A stretch of DNA of 6,738 bases, taken from positions 1 through 6,738 of the forward strand of contig CAIUQW010000221.1 in NCBI GenBank assembly GCA_903901395.1. Reading direction: 5' to 3'. This document shows, in pieces, positions 1 to 6,734 of this stretch. Below the pieces are notes generated by a model that ran no database searches, had not been told where the DNA came from, and was given only the letters and a program-made list of their open reading frames with translations. The translations under genes were made by a program, and so were the position numbers. Numbering within the stretch: the stretch's first letter is position 1; each line of letters opens with the position of its first letter. The DNA comes from an uncultured Chlorobiales bacterium (GTDB lineage Bacteria > Bacteroidota > Chlorobiia > Chlorobiales > Chlorobiaceae).

Positions 1-4
1 CGCG

Positions 5-2398
5 ATGGAGTTCGTTCACGAGTCCACGGAGGACAAGCTTTTCACGGGTCGCGACGCCGCGCTGGAGCGGCTGGACGGCTGGGCTGCCGATGCGGGCGTG
101 CGGCTGGTCGGCGTGTCGGCGATTGGCGGCCTGGGCAAAACGGCCCTGCTCGGCCACTGGCTCAGGAGCCTTCGCGCGGCTGCGGCGCGTCAGGCTGACG
201 GCATTTTCTTCTGGAGCTACTACCGCGATACGAGCACGGAAAACATGCTGCATGCGCTGCTCGAATTCGGGCGTGAGCGATTGCAGTGGCACTCCTCGAA
301 AGACCGGGACAAAACGACGCTCGTCGAGCAGGCCACGGAGTTGCTCGGTGAGCGGTGCATCATCGTCGCGCTGGACGGGCTGGAGGTGGTGCAGGAGTCG
401 CCGGGCACGGTGGCTTACGGCAAGCTGCTCTCGCCTGAGTTGGCCGATCTGCTGCATCGCCACGGGAGGGAAACAGGCGCGTCGCTTGCGTCGTTGCTCC
501 CCGGTTCTGCCGATTCACCGGAATCTCGCGACAATGAGGCTGACTCCGGGCCTCGCCCCAGCCTGATTGTGTTGACCAGCCGCTTTCCGTTTCCGGATTT
601 GACAGCTTATCTCGGCGGATCGCTACGCACATTGCCGTTGTCGGAACTGGAACCCTCCAAAGGCGCGGAGCTGCTGCAAACGCTTGGCGTATGTGGTCGC
701 CCGGAAGAGCGCGAGGAGATTTCGCGGCGTCTGTTCGGCCATCCGCTGGCGTTACGGATTTTCGCCCGCTCGATGCCTGATGAATTGGCCGGTGATTCCA
801 CGCGGTTGTGGGAACTGTTGTTTGACGCCACGCACCTCGACGGCGACGATTCGCTGACGGGTAAAATGCAGCGCCTCTTGACCTTTTACGAACAACGTCT
901 CTCCGAACCGCAACGGCTGGCTTTGGGCCTGCTTGCTATGTTCCGAATGCCTGTTGGCGAGACAACGCTCTCCGTGCTCTGGAATCGGTTCAATCCAGAC
1001 GCGATTGATGTGACGTTGCGCGGAATTCTCGATGGGCTGCATCGTGAGCATCTGCTTACAGCCGATAGCGCTTCGGATGGAACACAGTGCTACTCCTGCC
1101 ATCCAATCCTCCGCGATCACTTCCGGGGTCGCTTGCTGGGGCAAACTTCAATGATTTGCGATGCGGCCAAACTGCTTGGCGACAGCCCCGATTCAGGGCG
1201 CCCATCACTTGAGAGCATCCAGTTAGTTGTGGCTGCAATCGAGCTGTTGCTGGAAGCTGGTGATGTCAAGGCGGCTGATGATCTTTATCAAACGCGGCTT
1301 GGTGGGACTAACCCGTTGTTTCTAATTTTGCCTGCACCACACTGGGGCATGGAGGTCGCCCGTTGGTTTGTCCGAGACGAAGCCAAACGCAAGGCGACTC
1401 GGGAGCAATTGAGTAATCAAGACTTGGGTTTCTACCTGAACGCAGTTGGCCTTTTCGCTAATAACGCAGGTGAGCCTGAGGTAGCATTGGCTTTTTATCC
1501 GCAATGTGTAGATATTGCCCGCGAAGACGAAGAGTGGAACAACTTATCGATCAGCCTACAAAACCTTGGTGATACGGAGGTCTCGCTCGGTTTTCTGAAG
1601 ACAGCTCACGAGCATCTGGCGGAATCGCTACAATTTGCCCGCAAGATAGAGGATGAGCAGCAAATTATGAACAGGCTTACAAAGGGCGCTTACATCGCTT
1701 CACTATTGGGCTACATTGGTGATGCCAATAAGTTTTTCGAAGAAGCTAATACCATCCAGAATCGAATTAGCTCAAATAGTGACGATCTCTACAGCCTGCG
1801 TGGTATCGAGTGGGCTGAGCACCTGCTGAAATGTGGAAACCATGCAAAAGCAAGGCAACTGACTGAAGCTAATCGGAATATCTGCCAGCGGTACAAATGG
1901 CACCAGACCATCGGTCAATGTGACTGGATAATCGGTTGGTTGGATGTGCTGGAGAAACATTGGGACGCGGCGGAAGTGCATCTGCGTGCTGTACGGGACA
2001 TCTTTACACGCGGGCATATGATCTATAAATTAGCCCGATTGCTGGTTACCGAATCGGCTATGTGGCTGGGGCGGGGCGAGTATCGTGCAGCTTTCGATGC
2101 CTGCGAGCGGGCGCGGGAGATGGCGGCGCCTCGCAACTACCGGCTGGTTCATGCCGATGCGCTGGTGCAACGGGCGCGGATTTGGCTGAGCTTGCCCGAG
2201 CCGCAACCCGGACGGGCACGTGACGACGCTGAAGCTGCGTTGCAGATCGCCCGGTTCTGCAACTACGCCTGGGCGCAGCGCGACGCCTGCGAGCTGCTCG
2301 CCACCGCCTGCCGCAAGCTCGGTCAGCCCGACGAGGCCGCCCGCCACCAAACCGAAGCCGACCAGTGGAACCGCCGCCTCACCCGCTCCGGGAAGTGA
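5..2398 (+). CDS. STAND-family NTPase with C-terminal TPR-like repeats, probably 5'-partial
   Basis: Signal-transduction ATPase of the STAND (NB-ARC/NACHT-like) class; numbering is from the ATG at position 5. Seen: a Walker A (GGLGKT, 41-46) after an FTGR entry motif (13-16), a Walker B-like LDGLE (123-127), an LTSR sensor strand (190-193), a GHPLAL motif (245-250) typical of the NTPase lid, a probable winged-helix region (about 290-380), then about eight helical pairs spaced near 40 residues from 474 to 791 that look like TPRs. Known of the family: the repeats sense a ligand, ATP drives oligomerisation, and an N-terminal effector domain acts. No effector is visible here. The codon before the ATG is open and only four bases precede it, so the true start may be upstream. 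Inferred role: conflict, antiviral or regulatory sensor; substrate unknown. The middle of the gene is much lower in GC than its ends. The NTPase-TPR call is firm, the role is not. Confidence 0.85.
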   Translation: MEFVHESTEDKLFTGRDAALERLDGWAADAGVRLVGVSAIGGLGKTALLGHWLRSLRAAAARQADGIFFWSYYRDTSTENMLHALLEFGRERLQWHSSKDRDKTTLVEQATELLGERCIIVALDGLEVVQESPGTVAYGKLLSPELADLLHRHGRETGASLASLLPGSADSPESRDNEADSGPRPSLIVLTSRFPFPDLTAYLGGSLRTLPLSELEPSKGAELLQTLGVCGRPEEREEISRRLFGHPLALRIFARSMPDELAGDSTRLWELLFDATHLDGDDSLTGKMQRLLTFYEQRLSEPQRLALGLLAMFRMPVGETTLSVLWNRFNPDAIDVTLRGILDGLHREHLLTADSASDGTQCYSCHPILRDHFRGRLLGQTSMICDAAKLLGDSPDSGRPSLESIQLVVAAIELLLEAGDVKAADDLYQTRLGGTNPLFLILPAPHWGMEVARWFVRDEAKRKATREQLSNQDLGFYLNAVGLFANNAGEPEVALAFYPQCVDIAREDEEWNNLSISLQNLGDTEVSLGFLKTAHEHLAESLQFARKIEDEQQIMNRLTKGAYIASLLGYIGDANKFFEEANTIQNRISSNSDDLYSLRGIEWAEHLLKCGNHAKARQLTEANRNICQRYKWHQTIGQCDWIIGWLDVLEKHWDAAEVHLRAVRDIFTRGHMIYKLARLLVTESAMWLGRGEYRAAFDACERAREMAAPRNYRLVHADALVQRARIWLSLPEPQPGRARDDAEAALQIARFCNYAWAQRDACELLATACRKLGQPDEAARHQTEADQWNRRLTRSGK

Positions 2399-2439
2399 TG
2401 GATGATGAAGGCAAACTTTTGATCAGATCGTTCGTATCC

Positions 2440-2460
2440 GACGGATCAGTGCAATCCGTT
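2440..2460 (+). terminator. Weak hairpin between convergent genes, possible terminator
   Basis: The 72-base gap between the STAND gene and the convergent metallophosphoesterase holds a 6-bp stem, ACGGAT (2441-2446) with ATCCGT (2454-2459), closed by a 7-base loop and extendable by one G-T pair. It is followed on the plus strand by a pyrimidine-rich but not T-only stretch (TCTGTCTTCTCC). The position suits a terminator, but the stem is short and no U-tract follows on either strand. The call rests mostly on location. Confidence 0.25.
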
Positions 2461-2470
2461 CTGTCTTCTC

Positions 2471-3580
2471 CTACGCCAGCAGGTGCAGACGTGAAAAGAC
2501 GTAATCGAGATGATCCTCGTTGAGCACGATCCGATAAAAGCCGCTGTTGCCGAGTTGTTCCGGCTCGTGGTAGCGGTCGCTGACGAAGCGGCGGCCCTGC
2601 TTTTCCTTGAACCAGTAAACGAGCCGGATATGGTCGCCGTCGATTTCAAGCGCCGTGACGCCGCGCTTGCCGATGGCACATCCCGAGTTGAAGACGCTCG
2701 GAATGACGATGTTGTTGTAGCGCCCGCTGCGCAGACCGATTTTCTTGCCCTCGGTGAAGCAGGCGTCGAGCATCGCCTTCAGCTCGCCGATCCTCTCCCG
2801 GATTGCCTGGCGCTCCTCCTCCGGGGCGGCGGGGTAGAGGCGGCACAGCTCCTCGATCTGGTAGTTGAGGTGATCGACCTTCGAGAGTGATTCGAAAAGC
2901 GGCCGGTGGGTGTGGCCTATGACCGAGACGATCTTGAACTCGTTGGAGAACTCGTAGATTGACCTTTCGATGGCAAAGCGGCGGCGGCTGTTGTAGGCGG
3001 TAGAGAAGTTGCGAATGCCCATTGGCTTGGCGATGTAGCGCACAAACAGGACAATCGCCCGGCTGACGAGCGGATAGGTCTCCCAGAGCAGAATCGAGGC
3101 CTGATGGCCGTGAAAGAGCAGCATCGTCTCATCGCCAAACCTGAAACGGATCGATTCGAGCAGGTGGTTCGACAGCCGGTAGTTGCGTTCCTCGAAAAGA
3201 TCGGAGTCGTGATTGCCGTAAATTTTCCAGAAAAATCCGTTCTTTTCGAATTGTAGAAACAGTTCGTACATCTCACCCCAACGCTCGGCGATTTTTTCGA
3301 CCGAGAACTTGAACAGCTCCTCCACGTCGCCGTTCAGGACGAGGCTGTATTTGCCTGGAAGGTAATAGTCGCTCAGCATGGAGCGCACAATATCAGCGTT
3401 TCGCTTGAACTCGTCGCGCCGGCCGCCGTTGCCCATGTGCAAATCGCTCAGGATCAGCACCTTCGATGTATGGTCGAGCCTGACGGTTCTGGCCGTTTCA
3501 AGCAGCTTTTCGAGTACGGGATGTTTTTTCTGATGCAGACTCATGACGACAGAGAGATTCTTGCGGGTGGATGAGGCCAC
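2471..3580 (-). CDS. Calcineurin-type metallophosphoesterase
   Basis: Binuclear-metal phosphoesterase, probably cytoplasmic; substrate unknown. With numbering from the outermost start, all family metal-binding motifs are present in order: D46-L-H48, G84-D85 in NGDVEE, G122-N-H-D125, H157 in FHGHQ and G222-H-T-H225. The distance between the last two motifs is longer than in minimal family members: residues 160-215 hold a hydrophobic stretch (about 163-188) and a basic segment. A charged helical insert (about 240-280), possibly coiled coil, follows the GHTH motif and precedes the final strands (FNSG, 297-300). Some relatives are UDP-2,3-diacylglucosamine hydrolases (LpxH-like) or nucleotide phosphatases; at 369 residues this is longer than LpxH and I would not assign that role. 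The outermost start is a GTG with a stop two codons upstream. An ATG at residue 13 (3544) is an equally good start, and neither has a visible Shine-Dalgarno. It is divergent from trmH. Confidence 0.88.
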   Translation of the reverse strand: MASSTRKNLSVVMSLHQKKHPVLEKLLETARTVRLDHTSKVLILSDLHMGNGGRRDEFKRNADIVRSMLSDYYLPGKYSLVLNGDVEELFKFSVEKIAERWGEMYELFLQFEKNGFFWKIYGNHDSDLFEERNYRLSNHLLESIRFRFGDETMLLFHGHQASILLWETYPLVSRAIVLFVRYIAKPMGIRNFSTAYNSRRRFAIERSIYEFSNEFKIVSVIGHTHRPLFESLSKVDHLNYQIEELCRLYPAAPEEERQAIRERIGELKAMLDACFTEGKKIGLRSGRYNNIVIPSVFNSGCAIGKRGVTALEIDGDHIRLVYWFKEKQGRRFVSDRYHEPEQLGNSGFYRIVLNEDHLDYVFSRLHLLA

Positions 3581-3724
3581 CTCAAGTTACGGCGGTGAGG
3601 TTCGATCAAAGCTTCTCGACTTCAATCTCCGATGACCTGAGCCGCTTTTTTTGAGCATCAATATACTTTCAATGGCTGTCAATAACCGCATGTTGCCGGT
3701 GAAAGAGCGTAAAAAGGAAAGCGA
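3581..3724. promoter_or_regulatory. Divergent intergenic region with candidate -10 elements
   Basis: This 144-base gap separates the metallophosphoesterase and trmH starts, so it should hold promoters for both directions. An AT-rich core (about 3645-3685) contains TATACT at 3662-3667 on the plus strand, a good -10 match for trmH 58 bases upstream of its start, though no convincing -35 sits 16-18 bases before it. On the minus strand a perfect TTGACA (3682-3677) is followed after only 11 bases by TATATT (3665-3660), too close for a standard sigma-70 promoter. The elements are suggestive only. Confidence 0.35.
3714..3718 (+). promoter_or_regulatory. Ribosome binding site supporting the TTG start of trmH
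   Basis: AAGGA lies six bases before the TTG at 3725, a normal Shine-Dalgarno spacing. An in-frame TAA at 3710-3712 rules out a longer protein. This is the only clear ribosome binding site I can see before any gene in the window, and it favours the TTG at 3725 over the in-frame TTG at 3800. Confidence 0.6.
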
Positions 3725-4495
3725 TTGAAGATTTGCCGGAAAAAATCGTTCTTTTCAGAAGATTTCGACCTCAATTTTCATCACGCAACCCATACGCCCT
3801 TGATCGCGCCTGAACGATTCCGTAAAATTCGCGAGCTTCTCGAAAAGCGCCAGACCGACCTGACGCTCGTCATGGACAACGTCAACAAACCGCACAACCT
3901 CGCGGCGATCATCCGCAGTTGCGATGCGGTTGGTATCCACCAGGTGCATGCCATTTCGTACCGCTCCTCGATCAAGACCAAGCAGCACACGGCGGCGGGC
4001 GCGAGCCGGTGGCTCAAGGTGCGCCTCAGCGAGTCCATCGCGCCGGTTGGCGAGAAGCTCCGTGAGGCAGGCGCGCAGATTCTCGTGGCGCACTACTGCC
4101 CGGAGGCGGTCGATTTTCGCTCCATCGACTACACCCGACCGACAGTCATTGTTATGGGCGAGGAGCTGAAAGGCCCTTCCGAAGAAGCGCTGAAACTTGC
4201 CGACAACTTCATCTACATCCCGATGATGGGCATGGTCGAGTCGCTCAACGTCTCGGTCGCCGCGGCCCTCATCCTCTTCGAAGCGCAACGCCAGCGCCAG
4301 GCTGCCGGAATGTACAGTACGCGCCACTTCAGCGACGCCGACTTCGAGCGCCTGCTTTTCGAGTACACCTACCCGCGCCTCAGCCACGTGCTCCGCGAGC
4401 AGGGCAAACCCTACCCCAAGCTCGACGAAAACGGCGCATTCACCCCCGATCCGGCAATCAACCTCGAAGAACCATCAGAAACTCTTCTCCTATAG
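3725..4495 (+). CDS. trmH: tRNA (guanosine(18)-2'-O)-methyltransferase TrmH
   Basis: SPOUT-class, SAM-dependent enzyme that methylates the 2'-O of G18 in the tRNA D-loop. The whole length resembles E. coli TrmH: the APERFRKI start region, NVNKPHNLAAIIRSCDAVG (52-70, motif 1), VDFRSIDYTRPT (129-140), MGEELKG (144-150, motif 2) and IPMMGMVESLNVSVAAAL (165-182, motif 3), then AQRQRQAAGMY and the LPYP-like GKPYP. N58, R64, E147 and N175 keep the same mutual spacing as the Asn35, Arg41, Glu124 and Asn152 I recall as catalytic or SAM-site residues of Thermus TrmH, so the enzyme should be active. The start is TTG with a good AAGGA. It gives about 27 residues before the usual TrmH N terminus; a second in-frame TTG at codon 26 (3800) would give the canonical length but has no ribosome binding site. 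The Nudix gene follows after 45 bases on the same strand and may be co-transcribed. The TAG stop lies inside a CCTATAGG palindrome. Confidence 0.95.
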   Translation: MKICRKKSFFSEDFDLNFHHATHTPLIAPERFRKIRELLEKRQTDLTLVMDNVNKPHNLAAIIRSCDAVGIHQVHAISYRSSIKTKQHTAAGASRWLKVRLSESIAPVGEKLREAGAQILVAHYCPEAVDFRSIDYTRPTVIVMGEELKGPSEEALKLADNFIYIPMMGMVESLNVSVAAALILFEAQRQRQAAGMYSTRHFSDADFERLLFEYTYPRLSHVLREQGKPYPKLDENGAFTPDPAINLEEPSETLLL

Positions 4496-4529
4496 GCATA
4501 TTGGACTTATAAGACCTATACGACCTATA
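4489..4529 (+). repeat. Short 9-base direct repeat array with adjoining palindrome
   Basis: Three tandem 9-base units, ggacttata (4503-4511), agacctata (4512-4520) and cgacctata (4521-4529), share the pattern NGACYTATA. They are preceded by the palindrome CCTATAGG (4489-4496), which includes the trmH stop codon, and by a degenerate catatt. CTTATAAG (4506-4513) is also a perfect palindrome, so the tract mixes direct and inverted symmetry. It fills most of the 45-base gap between trmH and the Nudix gene. Function unknown: protein-binding site, dispersed genomic repeat or slippage product are all possible. Confidence 0.65.
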
Positions 4530-4540
4530 ACTGCACTACC

Positions 4541-4951
4541 ATGAAACGAGGCGGAACCAGCATCATTCTCAGGAACAGCAACAACGAAGTCCTGCTCTTC
4601 CTGCGAGATAACAAACCGGAGATTCCCTACCCGAACATGTGGGACGTTCCCGGCGGGCATGTGGAGGCGGGTGAAACTCCTGAAGAGACCATTGTGCGCG
4701 AGATGCTGGAGGAGATCGAAACCGACGTGTCGGCCTGCCAGCGGTATTCGGTCTACGACTTCCCCGACCGGATCGAATATATCTTTCTGATGGATTTCGA
4801 AGCCGCAGCCGAGACCATTCCCCTCCACGAAGGCCAGTGTTTGCGCTGGTTTGCGGAGGCGGCGATTCCCTGGGAGAATCTCGCTTTCGGCTTTGACCTC
4901 GTGCTCGCGGATTATTTCGCGGGACGCGAGCGATGGGATAAAAAAGGCTGA
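4541..4951 (+). CDS. Nudix hydrolase
   Basis: Small (136-residue) hydrolase of nucleoside diphosphates linked to another moiety, of MutT/ADP-sugar-type length; substrate not predictable. The Nudix box runs from G39 to T61: G39, five residues, E45, seven residues, R53-E54, then E57-E58, which gives the Mg2+-binding helix. The usual Gly after the EE-x is Glu60, a deviation from the consensus GX5EX7REUXEEXGU, though the catalytic glutamates are intact. The upstream WDVPGGHVEAGE (34-45) is typical of the family. The ATG at 4541 has no visible Shine-Dalgarno; it follows trmH by 45 bases through the 9-base repeats. A role in nucleotide-pool sanitation or nucleotide-sugar turnover is general family knowledge, not shown here. 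It converges with the dehydrogenase gene, 13 bases apart. Confidence 0.9.
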   Translation: MKRGGTSIILRNSNNEVLLFLRDNKPEIPYPNMWDVPGGHVEAGETPEETIVREMLEEIETDVSACQRYSVYDFPDRIEYIFLMDFEAAAETIPLHEGQCLRWFAEAAIPWENLAFGFDLVLADYFAGRERWDKKG

Positions 4952-4960
4952 CCGTTTTTA
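4939..4960. terminator. Near-perfect palindrome at the convergent gene ends, possible bidirectional terminator
   Basis: TAAAAA (4939-4944) pairs with TTTTTA (4955-4960), then one A-G mismatch, then GG (4946-4947) with CC (4952-4953) around a CTGA loop. Read in either direction the arm ends in a T-run, so a two-way terminator is plausible, but the stem is almost all A-T and weak. It overlaps the last codons and stop of the Nudix gene and most of the 13-base gap before the end of the dehydrogenase gene. Confidence 0.35.
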
Positions 4961-4964
4961 CGAC

Positions 4965-5723
4965 TCACAACCTCGCGCCGCCGGAGATTTCGAGGAGCTG
5001 GCCGGTGATGAATGCAGCGTCGTCCGAGGCGAGAAAGAGCGCGGCTTTGGCGACATCTTCCGGCGTGGCGATCCGACCGAGGGGATAACGTTCGGCGGAG
5101 GCTTTCGCGAGCGCCTGCCAGCGCTCCGGGCCGAGCACGCGCGTGAACGCATCGACCTCCACCAGCGCGGGTGCAAGCGCGTTGACCGTGATGTTGAAGC
5201 CGCCAAGCGCCAGGGCAAGCGAGCGGGTGAAGGCGAAGATGCCGCCCTTGGAGGCCGAGTAGCTGAACTGGTTCGGGCTGCCGCGCCAGACGAGCGAGCT
5301 CATGTTCACGATCCGACCGTACGCCTGCGGCTTCATGATCTTCGCGGCTTCGCGGCAACAGAGCATGCACGATTTGAGGTTCATGTCGAGATTTTTCATG
5401 GCCCGCTCCATATCAATGCTCTCGACGCTGGCCGCCGGTTCGCAGTCCCCGCCGGCGATGTTGACAACGATGTCGAGCCGTCCGTAATCACGGCGAATAT
5501 TGCTGAACAGCTCGACAACCTGCTTTTCGGAGGTGAGATCGACTCCCGAGCACGAAGCTTGCCCGATATTCTGCGCAATGTCGTCGCAAACCCGGCTGCA
5601 CGCCTCCAGATCGATGTCCACCAGAATGACCGTCGCTCCCTCACGCGCGAAGCAACGCGCGGTCACGCTGCCGATGCCTCCCGCCGCGCCGGTCACGAGC
5701 GCGATTTTGTCCTGAAGTCTCAT
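4965..5723 (-). CDS. Classical short-chain dehydrogenase/reductase (SDR), FabG-like
   Basis: NAD(P)-dependent oxidoreductase of 252 residues, the standard length of classical SDRs, cytosolic. Seen: the cofactor-binding TGAAGGIG (11-18), an acidic residue at the end of the second strand (D36 in LVDID) that usually favours NAD(H) over NADP(H), NIAG (88-91), and a complete catalytic set N115, S142, Y155 and K159 in YSASK. The C terminus has PLGRIATPEDVA and the ITGQLLEISGG ending common in this family. The substrate cannot be told; 3-oxoacyl-ACP reductase, sugar alcohol and secondary alcohol dehydrogenases share these motifs, and D36 argues somewhat against a typical NADPH-dependent FabG. The ATG at 5723 has no clear Shine-Dalgarno. 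It lies 33 bases after the membrane protein gene on the same strand, so the two are probably one transcript. Its end faces the Nudix gene. Confidence 0.92.
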   Translation of the reverse strand: MRLQDKIALVTGAAGGIGSVTARCFAREGATVILVDIDLEACSRVCDDIAQNIGQASCSGVDLTSEKQVVELFSNIRRDYGRLDIVVNIAGGDCEPAASVESIDMERAMKNLDMNLKSCMLCCREAAKIMKPQAYGRIVNMSSLVWRGSPNQFSYSASKGGIFAFTRSLALALGGFNITVNALAPALVEVDAFTRVLGPERWQALAKASAERYPLGRIATPEDVAKAALFLASDDAAFITGQLLEISGGARL

Positions 5724-5756
5724 ATTTACGAAGGTTTAGATTGTCGATTTACAACA

Positions 5757-6734
5757 TCACTCTTCGGAATCGAACACCGGATCGCGCTTGAGATTTCGCA
5801 ACAGTCCCAGCGCTGTTACCGCATAGACAATGCCGCCGATGCCGAGCACGAGCTGCTCGCCGGTGAAAAAGCTCACGATGATCGTCACTCCGGCAACCAG
5901 TATGACGGATAGCTTCACGAAGGCGCGGTTCATCGTGCGCTCGTCGAGCAGTTGCTCCAGCGGATCGCCCGATTGCAAGAGGTCGAGACCTCCCGTCTTC
6001 TGAATGGCGGGCAGGACGATATAGATCATACCGATGAACGACAGGCTGATCCAGCCAAGCAGCGCCGAGTGGGTGTGCGAGTGGTATATCCACATTTTGT
6101 CGGGCTGGATAGGCGGATAGCTGCCGAAGTGAATCCCCTGCCCGTAAAAAATATTCAGGATGCCGAAACCGCTCGTGGCGAGCAGGAACGCCAAACCGCC
6201 CAGCATGAAGGCGAGCGCCGGATGGGCAAAGTTGTTTCGGAAGTAGCTGCGCAAAAACACGGCAAAGGTGACCAGCAACGCGATGACGCCAAACATGAGC
6301 AGGTGACTGATAAGCATCATGCTGATGTAGCTTCCCATGAGAATCACCACGAGGAAGAAAAGTACGCCACCGACAAAGATGTAAAACCAGAGGCTGAAGA
6401 GTTTTTTGGCCAGCTCCATCTTCTCCGTGCGCCGCCATGCGTAAGTGTAGAGAAATCCCATCACGCTGATGCTGAGCGGGAACGATGAGCCGAGAAAGTA
6501 GGCCGACTGCGTCACGAAAAACGGAATGATGCCGTTGTCGGGAAACGCCTCTTTCAGGCCAAGCGTGCAGAGGCCGAGGTTGGCGACCAGCAGAAAGATG
6601 ACATCGAAAATGTAGTAGCGCACCGACACCTCGTTCCATATCTCCGCGACGGAGAGCGTGGTGAAGATTTCATAGAGCGGAAACAGCACGATCAGGATCA
6701 GCATGAGACCTGCCGCCGCCTTCAGGAGCGGCAT
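5757..6734 (-). CDS. Polytopic membrane protein with a heme-copper oxidase subunit I-like histidine-rich helix
   Basis: Integral membrane protein of at least 325 residues with about nine hydrophobic segments (roughly 7-27, 40-60, 72-97, 111-133, 138-161, 169-192, 217-242, 271-291, 295-313) and a charged C-terminal tail. The most telling stretch is HSHTHS (218-223) followed by ALLGW and, within the same helix, a G-x-x-Y-x-x-L-P ending (235-242). This pattern resembles the histidine-bearing helix II of NorB/CcoN-type heme-copper oxidases. Other histidines near helices are H144, H171 and H202. I cannot find the remaining oxidase motifs, and the histidine helix is followed by only two more segments, so this is not a normal catalytic subunit; a heme-binding or sensory relative is an inference. 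The ATG at 6734 is four bases from the window edge, preceded by an open codon, so the start may be upstream. The SDR gene follows after 33 bases. Confidence 0.7.
   Translation of the reverse strand: MPLLKAAAGLMLILIVLFPLYEIFTTLSVAEIWNEVSVRYYIFDVIFLLVANLGLCTLGLKEAFPDNGIIPFFVTQSAYFLGSSFPLSISVMGFLYTYAWRRTEKMELAKKLFSLWFYIFVGGVLFFLVVILMGSYISMMLISHLLMFGVIALLVTFAVFLRSYFRNNFAHPALAFMLGGLAFLLATSGFGILNIFYGQGIHFGSYPPIQPDKMWIYHSHTHSALLGWISLSFIGMIYIVLPAIQKTGGLDLLQSGDPLEQLLDERTMNRAFVKLSVILVAGVTIIVSFFTGEQLVLGIGGIVYAVTALGLLRNLKRDPVFDSEE

Noticed and set aside
2471..3580. Assigning the metallophosphoesterase as LpxH
   Set aside because: The metal motifs are shared by many families; the length and the inserts around and after the GHTH motif do not fit a plain LpxH.
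3645..3652. Run of T in the divergent region as a terminator
   Set aside because: No stable GC-rich stem precedes it, and both flanking genes begin here rather than end.
3677..3682. Perfect TTGACA on the minus strand as the -35 of the metallophosphoesterase promoter
   Set aside because: The nearest good -10 (TATATT) is only 11 bases away; at 16-18 bases there is no acceptable -10 match.
3755..4387. 210-codon minus-strand frame opposite trmH
   Set aside because: Its composition is typical of a complement of a GC-rich gene, it has no motif, and trmH on the other strand is certain.
4851..5912. Long plus-strand reading frame (353 codons) opposite the SDR gene
   Set aside because: It lies antisense to a gene with complete SDR motifs, overlaps the Nudix gene, has an Arg/Asp/His-rich composition and no recognisable domain; it is a GC-driven shadow frame.
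5952..6488. 178-codon plus-strand frame opposite the membrane protein
   Set aside because: Highly charged, low-complexity translation that mirrors hydrophobic codons on the real strand; no start signal.
5749..6639. 296-codon minus-strand frame overlapping the membrane protein in another frame
   Set aside because: Arg/His-rich with no motif, whereas the competing frame has clean transmembrane segments.
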